Shown here one piece after another: positions 1 through 7,132 of a stretch of 64,000 nt of DNA. The notes beneath the pieces were generated by a model. The model saw nothing but the letters and a program-made list of their open reading frames with translations. It was not told where the DNA came from and searched no databases. A program made the translations under genes and the position numbers. The DNA comes from JABDIP01 sp965250245 (GTDB lineage: Bacteria > Pseudomonadota > Alphaproteobacteria > DSM-16000 > Inquilinaceae): NCBI GenBank assembly GCA_965250245.1, contig OZ252296.1, positions 2,666,001 to 2,730,000 of the forward strand. The letters run 5' to 3'. Position 1 is the stretch's first letter, and each line of letters opens with the position of its first letter.

Positions 1-381
1 GAGGCGGTCTCCGCCCTCGATGTGTCGGTCCAGGCCCAGGTCCTCGAGCTGCTGACCGAGTTGCAGGCGGAGCGCGGCCTCACCTACCTGTTCATCTCCC
101 ACGACATGGCGGTGGTGGAGCGCGTGGCCCACCGGGTCGCGGTCATGTATGCCGGACAGATCGTGGAGATCGGCGATGCGGCCAAGGTGCTGGGCGGCCC
201 GGCCCACTCCTACACCCAACGCCTGATCGCCGCCGTCCCGACCACCGACCGGTCCCGCCGCCGCGCGTTCGCCCTCGACACCAGCGAGCCGCCCTCCCTG
301 CTCCGGCCGCCGGACTACGTTCCGCCAGTCCCGGACTGGCGTCAGGTTGCGCCGGACCATATGGTCCGAAGCGAGATTTGA
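1..381 (+). CDS. Peptide-type ABC transporter ATP-binding protein, C-terminal part
   Basis: The reading frame is open from base 1, so the gene begins outside the window and only its last 126 residues are seen. They open inside the Walker B/D-loop region (EAVSALDVSVQAQV), followed by the H-loop (FISHDMAVVERVAHRVAVMYAGQIVE) split here as ISHDMAVVE plus YAGQIVE, and the C-terminal extension with HSYTQRLIAAVP. This is the pattern of DppD/OppF-type ATPases that energise uptake of peptides or related solutes. The Walker A and signature motifs lie off the window. EA replaces the usual EP before VSALD. The stop overlaps a possible TTG of the next gene. Substrate cannot be told. Confidence 0.9.
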   Translation, partial: EAVSALDVSVQAQVLELLTELQAERGLTYLFISHDMAVVERVAHRVAVMYAGQIVEIGDAAKVLGGPAHSYTQRLIAAVPTTDRSRRRAFALDTSEPPSLLRPPDYVPPVPDWRQVAPDHMVRSEI

Positions 382-398
382 GGCGGGACGTGGTGGAG

Positions 399-1154
399 AT
401 GGCAAAGGACAGGTCAAAGGCGCTCGAAGGGTCCTGGGACAGCAATGCCGGCAACTGGACCCAGGCCGTGCGCGAGGGGCAGATCCCGTCCCGCCGCGCC
501 GGCACCGACGATGCGATCGTGGCGGCGATCATAGACCGGAAACCAACGCGCTTGCTGGATGTCGGCTGTGGCGAGGGCTGGCTGATCCGGCGGGTTCGCG
601 AAGCACTGGACTGCCAGGCGGTGGGCATCGACGGGTCAGGCTCGCTGGTAGCCGATGCCCGGAAATCCGATCCGGACGGTGACTACCGTGTCGTCTCCTA
701 TGACGCGCTGATCAGCGAGCCGGCGGCGCTCGGCGACCCGTTCGACGTCATCGCCTTCAACTATGCGATCCTGGACGAGGACGCGGTGCCCCTGCTCTCC
801 GCGGCACGGTCGCTGCTGGCGCCGGACGGTGCCGTCATCATCCAGACTCTGCATCCGCACACACAGGACGGCCCCTATCGCGACGGATGGCGCACGGAGG
901 ATTTCTCCGGCTTCGACTCGCCCGGCTGGCAGCCCATGCCTTGGTATTTCCGGACCCTGGAAACCTGGCACGCGGCGATCCACACGGCCGGCCTGGCGTT
1001 GGCCGGCCTGGCGGAGCCCATGGCCGAGGACGGAGACCGTCCGCTGTCGCTGATCCTGACCTGCGAGGCCAAGCAGCCGACGCGCTGGCAGGCGACCGAA
1101 GATCGGCCGGTCCTGGCCGGTCGGTCATCCTTCGACAGGCTCAGGATGAGGTGA
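399..1154 (+). CDS. Class I SAM-dependent methyltransferase
   Basis: The protein of about 251 residues has the Rossmann motif I LLDVGCGEG near residues 52-60, then an acidic loop (VGIDGSG) and a motif IV-like region (FDVIAFNYAILDE), as in UbiE/Methyltransf_11 enzymes. The substrate is unknown. The frame is open upstream: ATG 399 is chosen, but GTG 390 or a TTG at 378 that overlaps the preceding stop (TTGA) is possible, which would couple it to the ABC ATPase gene. The last eight or so residues (SSFDRLRMR) and the stop are supplied by a dispersed palindromic repeat, so the native C-terminus has probably been replaced. Confidence 0.82.
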   Translation: MAKDRSKALEGSWDSNAGNWTQAVREGQIPSRRAGTDDAIVAAIIDRKPTRLLDVGCGEGWLIRRVREALDCQAVGIDGSGSLVADARKSDPDGDYRVVSYDALISEPAALGDPFDVIAFNYAILDEDAVPLLSAARSLLAPDGAVIIQTLHPHTQDGPYRDGWRTEDFSGFDSPGWQPMPWYFRTLETWHAAIHTAGLALAGLAEPMAEDGDRPLSLILTCEAKQPTRWQATEDRPVLAGRSSFDRLRMR

Positions 1155-1217
1155 GTTGATTGTCACGCCCTGAGAAGCCTCGCAACTGCTTATCCTCATC
1201 CTGAGCCTGTCGAAGGA
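1128..1217. repeat. REP-like palindromic element, 24-bp inverted arms
   Basis: Bases 1128-1151 (tccttcgacaggctcaggat then gagg) are the exact reverse complement of 1194-1217, with a 42-bp spacer. This type of sequence is widely dispersed in alphaproteobacterial genomes. The left arm runs into the methyltransferase gene and gives its stop codon. Folded as RNA it would be a long hairpin and could also end transcripts between the convergent methyltransferase and tetR genes. Confidence 0.85.
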
Positions 1218-1251
1218 CGAGGATGGCCGCCAGCAGGTTCTTGGCCGCCAA

Positions 1252-1833
1252 TTATCGGAGTAAGGCGGCAGCCTGATCGGCCAGGGCCTCCAGAAGCGGG
1301 CGTTCCGGCCGGCTGCGCGCCAGCACGCGCAGGCCCGTCAGCAATCCAAGCAAAGTGCGCGCCGTGTCGACGGAGTCGATATGGGCCGGAATCTCGCCGG
1401 AATCCTGGCCGTCGAGGATGCGGTCGCGGAAGAAGCCTTCGGTCTCGCGGAGACCGGCGGCCACCGCATCGGCGACCTCCCGGTCATGGGGCGAGAGCTC
1501 GATGGCCGTGTTGACCAGGAAGCAGCCGGACCGGCTGCGGTCCGACAGGGCCGCGCCGATTGCGCCCTCGAAGACCGAGAGGATGGCCGCGCGCGGGGTG
1601 TGGCGGGTCTGCAGGGTGTCGAGCCAGCTGCGCCGGTGGTAGGTCTCGTAGTGTTGCAGGGCCTTCAGGAACAGGCTGCGCTTGTCGCCAAAAGCGGCGT
1701 AGATGCTGCCGCGGTTGAGGCCCATGCAGTCGACCAGATCCTGGATGGAGGTCGCCTCGTAGCCGCGCGCCCAGAAGGCCTGCATGGCCTTCTCCAGCAC
1801 CTCGGCATCATCGAACTGCTTTTCCCATGGCAT
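1252..1833 (-). CDS. TetR/AcrR family transcriptional regulator
   Basis: The 193-residue protein has an N-terminal helix-turn-helix typical of TetR (ARGYEATSIQDLVDCMGLNRGS cut here to TSIQDLVDCMGLNRGSIYAAF, about residues 28-50) and the conserved FGDKRSLFLKAL that follows. The C-terminal half is a ligand-binding helical domain of the TetR_C type, with ligand unknown. It is divergent from the carboxymuconolactone-decarboxylase gene at 2007, and matching palindromes sit in front of both genes. That suggests it represses itself and the CMD/glutaredoxin pair. The start is ATG 1833, just after the operator-like site. Confidence 0.9.
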   Translation of the reverse strand: MPWEKQFDDAEVLEKAMQAFWARGYEATSIQDLVDCMGLNRGSIYAAFGDKRSLFLKALQHYETYHRRSWLDTLQTRHTPRAAILSVFEGAIGAALSDRSRSGCFLVNTAIELSPHDREVADAVAAGLRETEGFFRDRILDGQDSGEIPAHIDSVDTARTLLGLLTGLRVLARSRPERPLLEALADQAAALLR

Positions 1834-1854
1834 GGCGGCACTCTAGCGAGTGAA

Positions 1855-1866
1855 GAACAATCGTTC
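1855..1866. promoter_or_regulatory. Putative TetR operator upstream of tetR
   Basis: GAACAATCGTTC is a 12-bp palindrome with one mismatched pair, 22 bp before the tetR start. It resembles the site at 1971-1986 on the other side of the divergent region, as expected for an autoregulated TetR protein. No binding data; inference from position and symmetry. Confidence 0.5.
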
Positions 1867-1970
1867 AATATCCGCCACTTGGCGCAGGTTTCGCTGTTCA
1901 ATCAACCGATATGCCCCGGATTCTCGCCCAACCGCTCCGTTGACGCCTCCCTCCATCGGGCCTAGCGTAT

Positions 1971-1986
1971 TTGATCGATCGTTCAA
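1971..1986. promoter_or_regulatory. Putative TetR operator upstream of the CMD gene
   Basis: TTGATCGATCGTTCAA is a 16-bp palindrome with a single mismatch, ending 20 bp before ATG 2007 and shortly before the ribosome-binding site GGGAGGG. Its GATCGTTC core matches the site near tetR. It is placed where a repressor would block transcription of the carboxymuconolactone-decarboxylase gene. Confidence 0.55.
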
Positions 1987-2006
1987 ATAAGATCAGGGAG
2001 GGAAGA

Positions 2007-2576
2007 ATGAGCGTGTCTTACGTCGAGCGGGAACAGGCGAGCGAAGCGACCCATGCCTTCTATGACAAGGCGGAGGACCGCTTCAAAGCCCTGCTGAACA
2101 TCTTCAAGGTCTTCGGCCACCACCCGGAATACGGCAACGTCTTCACCGACCTGATCATGGCGATCCTCAAGGACGGCGAGATCGACTGGCTGACCAAGGA
2201 GCTGCTGATCCTCAAGGCCACCCAGGGCAATGACTGCCAGTACTGCGTCATCCAGCACGAGCGGCTGTGCGACATGCTGGGCATGCCGGCGGAGAAGGTG
2301 GCCGATATCGACGGCGTGAAATACCGCACCAGCCCGCATTTCACCGAGGGCGAGGTCGCGCTGCTGGATTTCTGCATTCAGATCGGCGAGGACGCCAACC
2401 GCATCCCCAAGGAGCTCTGGGAGCGGCTGCACAAGCACTGGACCGAGCCACAGATCGTCGACGCCTGCTTCGTCATCACGACCTACATCATGGTCTCGAA
2501 GTTCGGCGACGCCCTGGGCGTGGAACTGGAACCGATGTTCGACGGCGTGAAGCCGGTCCTGACCATCAACCACTGA
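2007..2576 (+). CDS. Carboxymuconolactone decarboxylase/AhpD-like protein
   Basis: The 189-residue helical protein carries the AhpD-type redox motif CQYCVIQH (Cys77, Cys80, His84) after KELLILKATQGN. In this family the CxxC-xxx-H site supports thiol-disulfide exchange, as in alkylhydroperoxidases, though some members are decarboxylases. The start ATG 2007 is preceded by a strong GGGAGGG; the frame extends upstream to a TTG at 1971 but that codon lies in the operator. A glutaredoxin gene follows 51 bp downstream, which supports a peroxide or electrophile-stress role. The physiological substrate is unknown. Confidence 0.88.
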   Translation: MSVSYVEREQASEATHAFYDKAEDRFKALLNIFKVFGHHPEYGNVFTDLIMAILKDGEIDWLTKELLILKATQGNDCQYCVIQHERLCDMLGMPAEKVADIDGVKYRTSPHFTEGEVALLDFCIQIGEDANRIPKELWERLHKHWTEPQIVDACFVITTYIMVSKFGDALGVELEPMFDGVKPVLTINH

Positions 2577-2589
2577 GCGGGAGACGCGG

Positions 2590-2610
2590 AGGCGGGCTCA
2601 AAGCCCGCCT
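2590..2610 (+). terminator. Intergenic hairpin between CMD and glutaredoxin genes
   Basis: AGGCGGGCT-CAA-AGCCCGCCT is a perfect 9-bp stem with a 3-base loop. No T-run follows, so it may attenuate or protect the upstream transcript rather than end it. It overlaps the space just before the glutaredoxin start. Confidence 0.45.
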
Positions 2611-2627
2611 GCCCGACCAAGACGCCC

Positions 2628-2855
2628 ATGTCAGCCATCGAGATGTTCGCTGGCCCCAATTGCCGCTACTGCCAGGCCGCCAAGGACCTGCTGGCGGCAA
2701 AGGGCCTCGCTTACACCGAGCGCGACATCAGCGACCCGGAAATCCTGCACGAACTCCGCGAGCGGCTGCCGCGTGAGAAAGCGATCCCGCAGATCTTCAT
2801 CGACGGCGAGCACATCGGCGGCTATGAGGATTTGCGCCTGCGACTTGACGGGTAG
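2628..2855 (+). CDS. Glutaredoxin (GrxC type)
   Basis: The 75-residue protein has the thioredoxin-fold glutaredoxin pattern: an N-terminal strand, the active site CRYC (Cys12, Cys15), the cis-proline segment AIPQIFIDG, and the glutathione-binding GGYEDL. The CRYC site is a variant of the common CPYC, with Arg for Pro. Dithiol glutaredoxins reduce protein disulfides and glutathione mixed disulfides in the cytosol. It follows the AhpD-like gene on the same strand and could supply it with electrons. The length is normal for a short bacterial glutaredoxin. Confidence 0.9.
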   Translation: MSAIEMFAGPNCRYCQAAKDLLAAKGLAYTERDISDPEILHELRERLPREKAIPQIFIDGEHIGGYEDLRLRLDG

Positions 2856-3087
2856 TAGGCACCGGGTCGCTTCGGAGTCGCGCTCGAATTCGCCCAGGAG
2901 GGCCGGAGAAACCGGCCGGCTGGTTTCGAGTTTCCAATCCCTTTTGGCGCCCTACCGAACGCTAGAGGTATGAGCGGACTGAACAATGGTCATTCTGAAG
3001 CGCGCGAGCAAGGCCTTGACGACGGCACTAGGTGCATCCGTGGCCGTTGGTCGCTTGGTGTAGTGACCAAAGCGGGATCATCTCGAC

Positions 3088-6000
3088 TCACCCAAGCCCC
3101 GACTCACCAGGCACCTGGCTTACCATGTGATGGACCGAGTAGCGGCCGACGAGCGGCGAAACCTCGCGCAGCGCCTTCAGCTCTAGGTCGTTGTCGCCGA
3201 CGGCGAACTCGCTGAGCGCTTCGATCGTTGTACTCCATGTCTCGTTCTCTAAATCCTTGCTTTCCACTAGATCAGATAGCCGCTTGGGATTTTCCGCTTC
3301 CGCTTCCTGCACGGCATCTATGGCGCCAATCACCTGCTTCGCGAATTGGGGAGTGCCGGTCACAAGGGCCAGTAGCACTTGTACGGAACGAAAGTTTCCG
3401 GGGCGGTCTGGAGTTCCGAGGAAGCGGCCAAGTCCTTCGGCCGAGAGCGCCGCTTTGTAGAGCCGGTAGATGTTGACGAAGCGCTTGACCGAGCGCGGGG
3501 TTCGCGGCATGAGCGGCGCAACTTCGTTCATGAAGCTGAACTCATCCTCAGTGATCAGCAGTCCTTCTGCGGGCAGCTTGTCCGGCTCGTCAGTCATCTT
3601 CGGCGCGGCCTCTGCCTCGGCAGTGACGTGTCTCGCAGGCGAGCGCAGAGGAATACTCGGGCCGGGGTCCGGGGAAGCCTGTTGCGCCGGCACCAAGGTC
3701 GCAAGGTCGTCGAGTTCGCCTTCGCCGTTCGAATCCGGGACGTCCGGATCAGGCGGTTGACGGGAATCGATTTCATCCGTCGAGATCAGACTATTGATCA
3801 TGCGCCTGACCGAAGCAGGCTCCATCTTGCGCAGCCAGAACGGCACTTGAAAGATCTTCTCGAGAAAATCCTGGCTATCAGCAGGAGCGCGCTGCGCTCC
3901 TTCTTGGTCGGGCGTACCCGCGCGGATCGACTCGTCGGCCAGCATGTCTTCGTAGTGCTTGTTCAGCGCACGCGAGACCCAACGGGAATCGACCCCGACT
4001 ACTACGACGAAGAGCGGAAAGAACAGCAGAAGATGTACCGCTTCTAATACGCGTACTACCCGCGTCGGAGGGTAGCAGCGGTCTAGATCGTCGATATAGA
4101 GAATGATCCGGTCGACGCGGGGCAAATCTGGATCGGCCTGCTCCGCGCGCTGTTTCTCCATGAGATCTGAGAGCTTCTGGAAGTCGCGATGAATCATCGC
4201 GATCAGTCCAAGGTGCTTTTCGTAGTCGGCGCTCCCGACGCGCTCTTGAATAAACCTGCCGAGCCTCGCTTGCGAGGTCGATTCACGAAGGCTCGCTTTT
4301 GCCCGTTCCTCTTCCAGCCGTGCGGCAGTCACATTGGCCATTGCCGAGGCCAGCTTCTCCTCGGCATTCTTCCTTGTGGTTTCCGCTGTGCGCACGCGCT
4401 CTTCGTAGTCGTCGCGATCCTTGGACTTTGCGCTTTCGATCTTCTCTTCGATGGTTGCCTGAAGCGCGTCCAACCGGTCGAAAACCGGGGACGCGCGGGC
4501 CAGTCTGGTACTGACCCAAGTGGTCGCCGCACCGCCCAACAGGAGCAACTCGGCAAGGAGCCCGAACCAGCCAAGCCCAACTTGCAGCCAGGTCTGCAGA
4601 TAGACGATTGCGGCTGGAATGGCAGCCGCGAGGCCAACGATCCACCAGAAAGCGCAAGTCCTGTAGACTTTTGCCGCGCTCAAAATCCGCCACCAGAAAC
4701 CTGCTCTCGAGGCCAGGACTTGGGTCTCTGCGAATACTTCGCGTGCCCGTTCCACGGAGATCGCAGACGACTCGAGATCCTTCGCTGCCTCCTTCAGGCG
4801 CGGGCTGCCGGAGACTTCCGCCGCAGTGTTAAGCAGCTCCCTAAGCTCTTCGAGCGGCGCACCGCAGTTCTCGTCGACACTGGCGCTCAGGACGTTTCGC
4901 AGTTGGGCGTCTGACAAAGGCTTCGCCGGCTCCAGCTTCCGAAGCTTGGATTCGGCATCGCGGACCTCCCGGTTCGCACGCTTAACACGGGCTTCGGCAT
5001 TCTGCAGGTCTGTCTGCGCCTCTTCGCGCAGGGCAGAAGCGATCTCAAGCCGGTTCAGCACCTTGTTGAATTCGTCAGCGTCATCATTCTCCTGATCGAG
5101 GTAGCTGCGCAGTTCATTGAATATGGTGCTGACAAGGCTCGCCCAGAGATCTGTCTCGGCGTAATGCCACGCATTGAAGGCGATCGGGCAGATGTTCGGC
5201 CAATAGAGTTCTTTTGATTCGGTCTCGTCGCCGGACAGCGCCTTAATTTCCTCGCGCAACTGGTTCATGAAAAACGTCTTGCCTGATCCCCAGTCGCCAA
5301 ATAGCCCGATAGAAAGCGGAGGCGACAGCGCTCGAGAGGCCATGACCCTTGCGAAGGCGCTCACATAGCGGCTGATGTTGAGACTGTCGTCTTCGACAGC
5401 GCGGTCTGTGTTGAATCGAGCGATCAGTTGCTTTCGCTCGATCCTTACGACGTGTTCCGCGCCGAGACCGTGCAGATGGCGCTCCCAGGCAGCTGGCCAA
5501 AACTCTTCGAGTTTGCCTGCGACGTCGGGAGAAAGCTGAACCCCTCCCGAGCGGCTCGACCAGGCCTTCTCCTCGCCGGTTGCGGAAATCAGGGTTGCGC
5601 GGTCGACAAAAGGAGCGGTCGCAAGAGCAGACCATCGCACTGGGACTATGCGCGAGGTCTTGCCTTGAGCTCGGAGGTCGTCGCGCCAATGGGGCATCTC
5701 CTCGACCGCTCCGACAACGTTCCCCACACCGACGAGCCCGCGTGGACCGTCTCCCTGGGCGACTAGGTACACTCTCTCGCCGAGACTAATCTCGCGTCGC
5801 TGGCCAGTGCTCCAACCGAACTCGACGGATCCCTCCGATTTGAGGCGATCGACCGGAGGTTGGAGCTTCGATTCCGGGTATAGGGCCGGGTTCCAGGTCA
5901 GCAGGAATGCGGCCGATCCGGGTTCGGCTGGTAAATCTCCTGGGACGGAAAAGCCTGCCGCACGCCACCATCGTTTCCATTCATCCGCCTCGCGGTGCGC

Positions 6001-6465
6001 GCCAGAGTCGCAGATGTAACTCAGCCACTCGCCGCGAACGCGGTCGATGTCGCTCCCCGAGCCGCCCACAAGTTCGAGCAACGACTTGTCGTCGCGCGCC
6101 AGCAGAGCCAAGGTGACATAGTCTCGACCCCACACACGCTTACGATCCAGAAAGAAACTCTCGGCGGCTCGAAAGGACTCGAAGAGGGCCAAAGAGAATG
6201 GAACTGCAGCGGGATCAAGCGGTGGTGGCCGACTTAACTTACTTGGGATGCGACTCCCTGAACCGCCCAACAGCGCTCTCACCTTGGCGAATGCTCCGGT
6301 CTTACCGGACGCCGCGACCAACAACGAACCTCTCAGCAGGTGCCCGGCATCGAGCGGCCGACCAGCGCTCAGGCGCCAAGCGTTCGAGAGAGCGTCGGTG
6401 ACGTGCGGCTCGAATTGAAATCGTCCTAAGTCAACTAGGGAGAAATGTGCACTCGTGGATTGCAT
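3088..6465 (-). CDS. KAP-family P-loop NTPase with N-terminal EVE/PUA-like region
   Basis: A protein of about 1,125 residues (numbering from GTG 6471). Walker A is GDWGSGKT (392-399). Walker B is IILYIDDLDRC (789-799). Two predicted membrane helices (about 603-625 and 632-652) and coiled coils (about 475-515 and 665-735) lie between them, and the KAP C-terminal motif RTPRSVKRFVN is near 991-1001. This layout is the hallmark of KAP NTPases, which include the phage-exclusion protein PifA. Residues 187-300 (LLTWNP, WSTGQ, VYLVAQGDGPRGLVGVG) look like an EVE/PUA fold that may read modified bases, and residues 10-150 resemble Clp-N helical repeats. ATG 6465 is chosen for its AGAGG. It stands alone in DNA visibly less GC-rich than the flanks, a likely horizontally acquired defence gene. 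Confidence 0.8.
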   Translation of the reverse strand: MQSTSAHFSLVDLGRFQFEPHVTDALSNAWRLSAGRPLDAGHLLRGSLLVAASGKTGAFAKVRALLGGSGSRIPSKLSRPPPLDPAAVPFSLALFESFRAAESFFLDRKRVWGRDYVTLALLARDDKSLLELVGGSGSDIDRVRGEWLSYICDSGAHREADEWKRWWRAAGFSVPGDLPAEPGSAAFLLTWNPALYPESKLQPPVDRLKSEGSVEFGWSTGQRREISLGERVYLVAQGDGPRGLVGVGNVVGAVEEMPHWRDDLRAQGKTSRIVPVRWSALATAPFVDRATLISATGEEKAWSSRSGGVQLSPDVAGKLEEFWPAAWERHLHGLGAEHVVRIERKQLIARFNTDRAVEDDSLNISRYVSAFARVMASRALSPPLSIGLFGDWGSGKTFFMNQLREEIKALSGDETESKELYWPNICPIAFNAWHYAETDLWASLVSTIFNELRSYLDQENDDADEFNKVLNRLEIASALREEAQTDLQNAEARVKRANREVRDAESKLRKLEPAKPLSDAQLRNVLSASVDENCGAPLEELRELLNTAAEVSGSPRLKEAAKDLESSAISVERAREVFAETQVLASRAGFWWRILSAAKVYRTCAFWWIVGLAAAIPAAIVYLQTWLQVGLGWFGLLAELLLLGGAATTWVSTRLARASPVFDRLDALQATIEEKIESAKSKDRDDYEERVRTAETTRKNAEEKLASAMANVTAARLEEERAKASLRESTSQARLGRFIQERVGSADYEKHLGLIAMIHRDFQKLSDLMEKQRAEQADPDLPRVDRIILYIDDLDRCYPPTRVVRVLEAVHLLLFFPLFVVVVGVDSRWVSRALNKHYEDMLADESIRAGTPDQEGAQRAPADSQDFLEKIFQVPFWLRKMEPASVRRMINSLISTDEIDSRQPPDPDVPDSNGEGELDDLATLVPAQQASPDPGPSIPLRSPARHVTAEAEAAPKMTDEPDKLPAEGLLITEDEFSFMNEVAPLMPRTPRSVKRFVNIYRLYKAALSAEGLGRFLGTPDRPGNFRSVQVLLALVTGTPQFAKQVIGAIDAVQEAEAENPKRLSDLVESKDLENETWSTTIEALSEFAVGDNDLELKALREVSPLVGRYSVHHMVSQVPGESGLG

Positions 6466-6991
6466 ACCCACCTCTGGCGTGCTCGTTCCGTACTCTATTC
6501 AACTATACGTCGTTGAGACGCATTGGTCGCCAGGCAGTTTTCGTGGTGTTGAGGCCCAACAATCGGACAACTACCTCACACCTGTTCCGGTCTTCGTCAG
6601 CAATGAACTGCGACTGCTCTCCTGTGGGGTGTGTTCGCGCTTCTGTCGACCCTCCAGCAGATGGATAAAACCCGCCATGCGGCCCGAAGGGCGGATCGAC
6701 GGCCAAATTGTCACCGATTCAAGAACCTAGCCGGCATTGTGCTCGACCGCGGAGACTTTGAAGGGCTGCAGAGGTGGAGCGCGGTGGTCGTTGCCAAAGT
6801 GGTACTGGTTGCCACGAGGAGTGTTGAAGATCTTTACAGATTTACGCTTATTACGATGGCTCAGGAGGAGCGTCCTGCCCTCGCACTGAACCTGCCTCCA
6901 TCGCCTGTGTTCAGGTATCTGGGAACTCAGTGGGTCGGCCAACCTAGGCTGCATCGAAACCGGCGATCTTTCGTATATGCCGTTGATTCTA
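6466..6991. other. Gene-poor, lower-GC intergenic stretch
   Basis: About 525 bp between the KAP NTPase start and the tRNA-Lys pseudogene. Open frames exist on both strands (for example 6631-7029 plus and 6727-6954 minus), but none has a convincing ribosome site, codon use or recognisable product. It must hold the KAP promoter. The base composition matches the KAP gene rather than the flanks, so it is probably part of the same acquired segment. Confidence 0.6.
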
Positions 6992-7067
6992 TGGTGACCG
7001 CTCAGAAACTAGAATCCTTCACCTGCTGAATAAAGGTAAGTGGCTCCTCCAGCTGAACCAATTGGTT
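6992..7067 (-). pseudogene. Decayed tRNA-Lys(TTT) pseudogene
   Basis: This 76-base stretch aligns without gaps to the intact tRNA-Lys at 8810-8885, with 56 of 76 positions identical by hand count. The 3' end including CCA is unchanged over the first 15 bases. The anticodon TTT survives, but three acceptor pairs, two anticodon-stem pairs and the T-loop (TTCGAGC to TTCTAGT) are lost. Similarity continues for some 60 bp past the tRNA 5' end (to about 7130). It is a duplicated tRNA region that has degenerated. Confidence 0.8.
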
Positions 7068-7132
7068 ACGGTGCGGGGCCATGGGCAGTGCTCGGGTGCC
7101 GGTCAACCATAACCATATTCGGCGTCGGCTGG

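Noticed and set aside
2970..3215. An 81-codon plus-strand frame downstream of the glutaredoxin gene
   Set aside because: It overlaps the end of the KAP gene on the other strand and resembles nothing known.
6631..7029. A 132-codon plus-strand frame in the gap after the KAP gene
   Set aside because: It runs into the tRNA-Lys pseudogene, has no recognisable domain, and shows no ribosome site.
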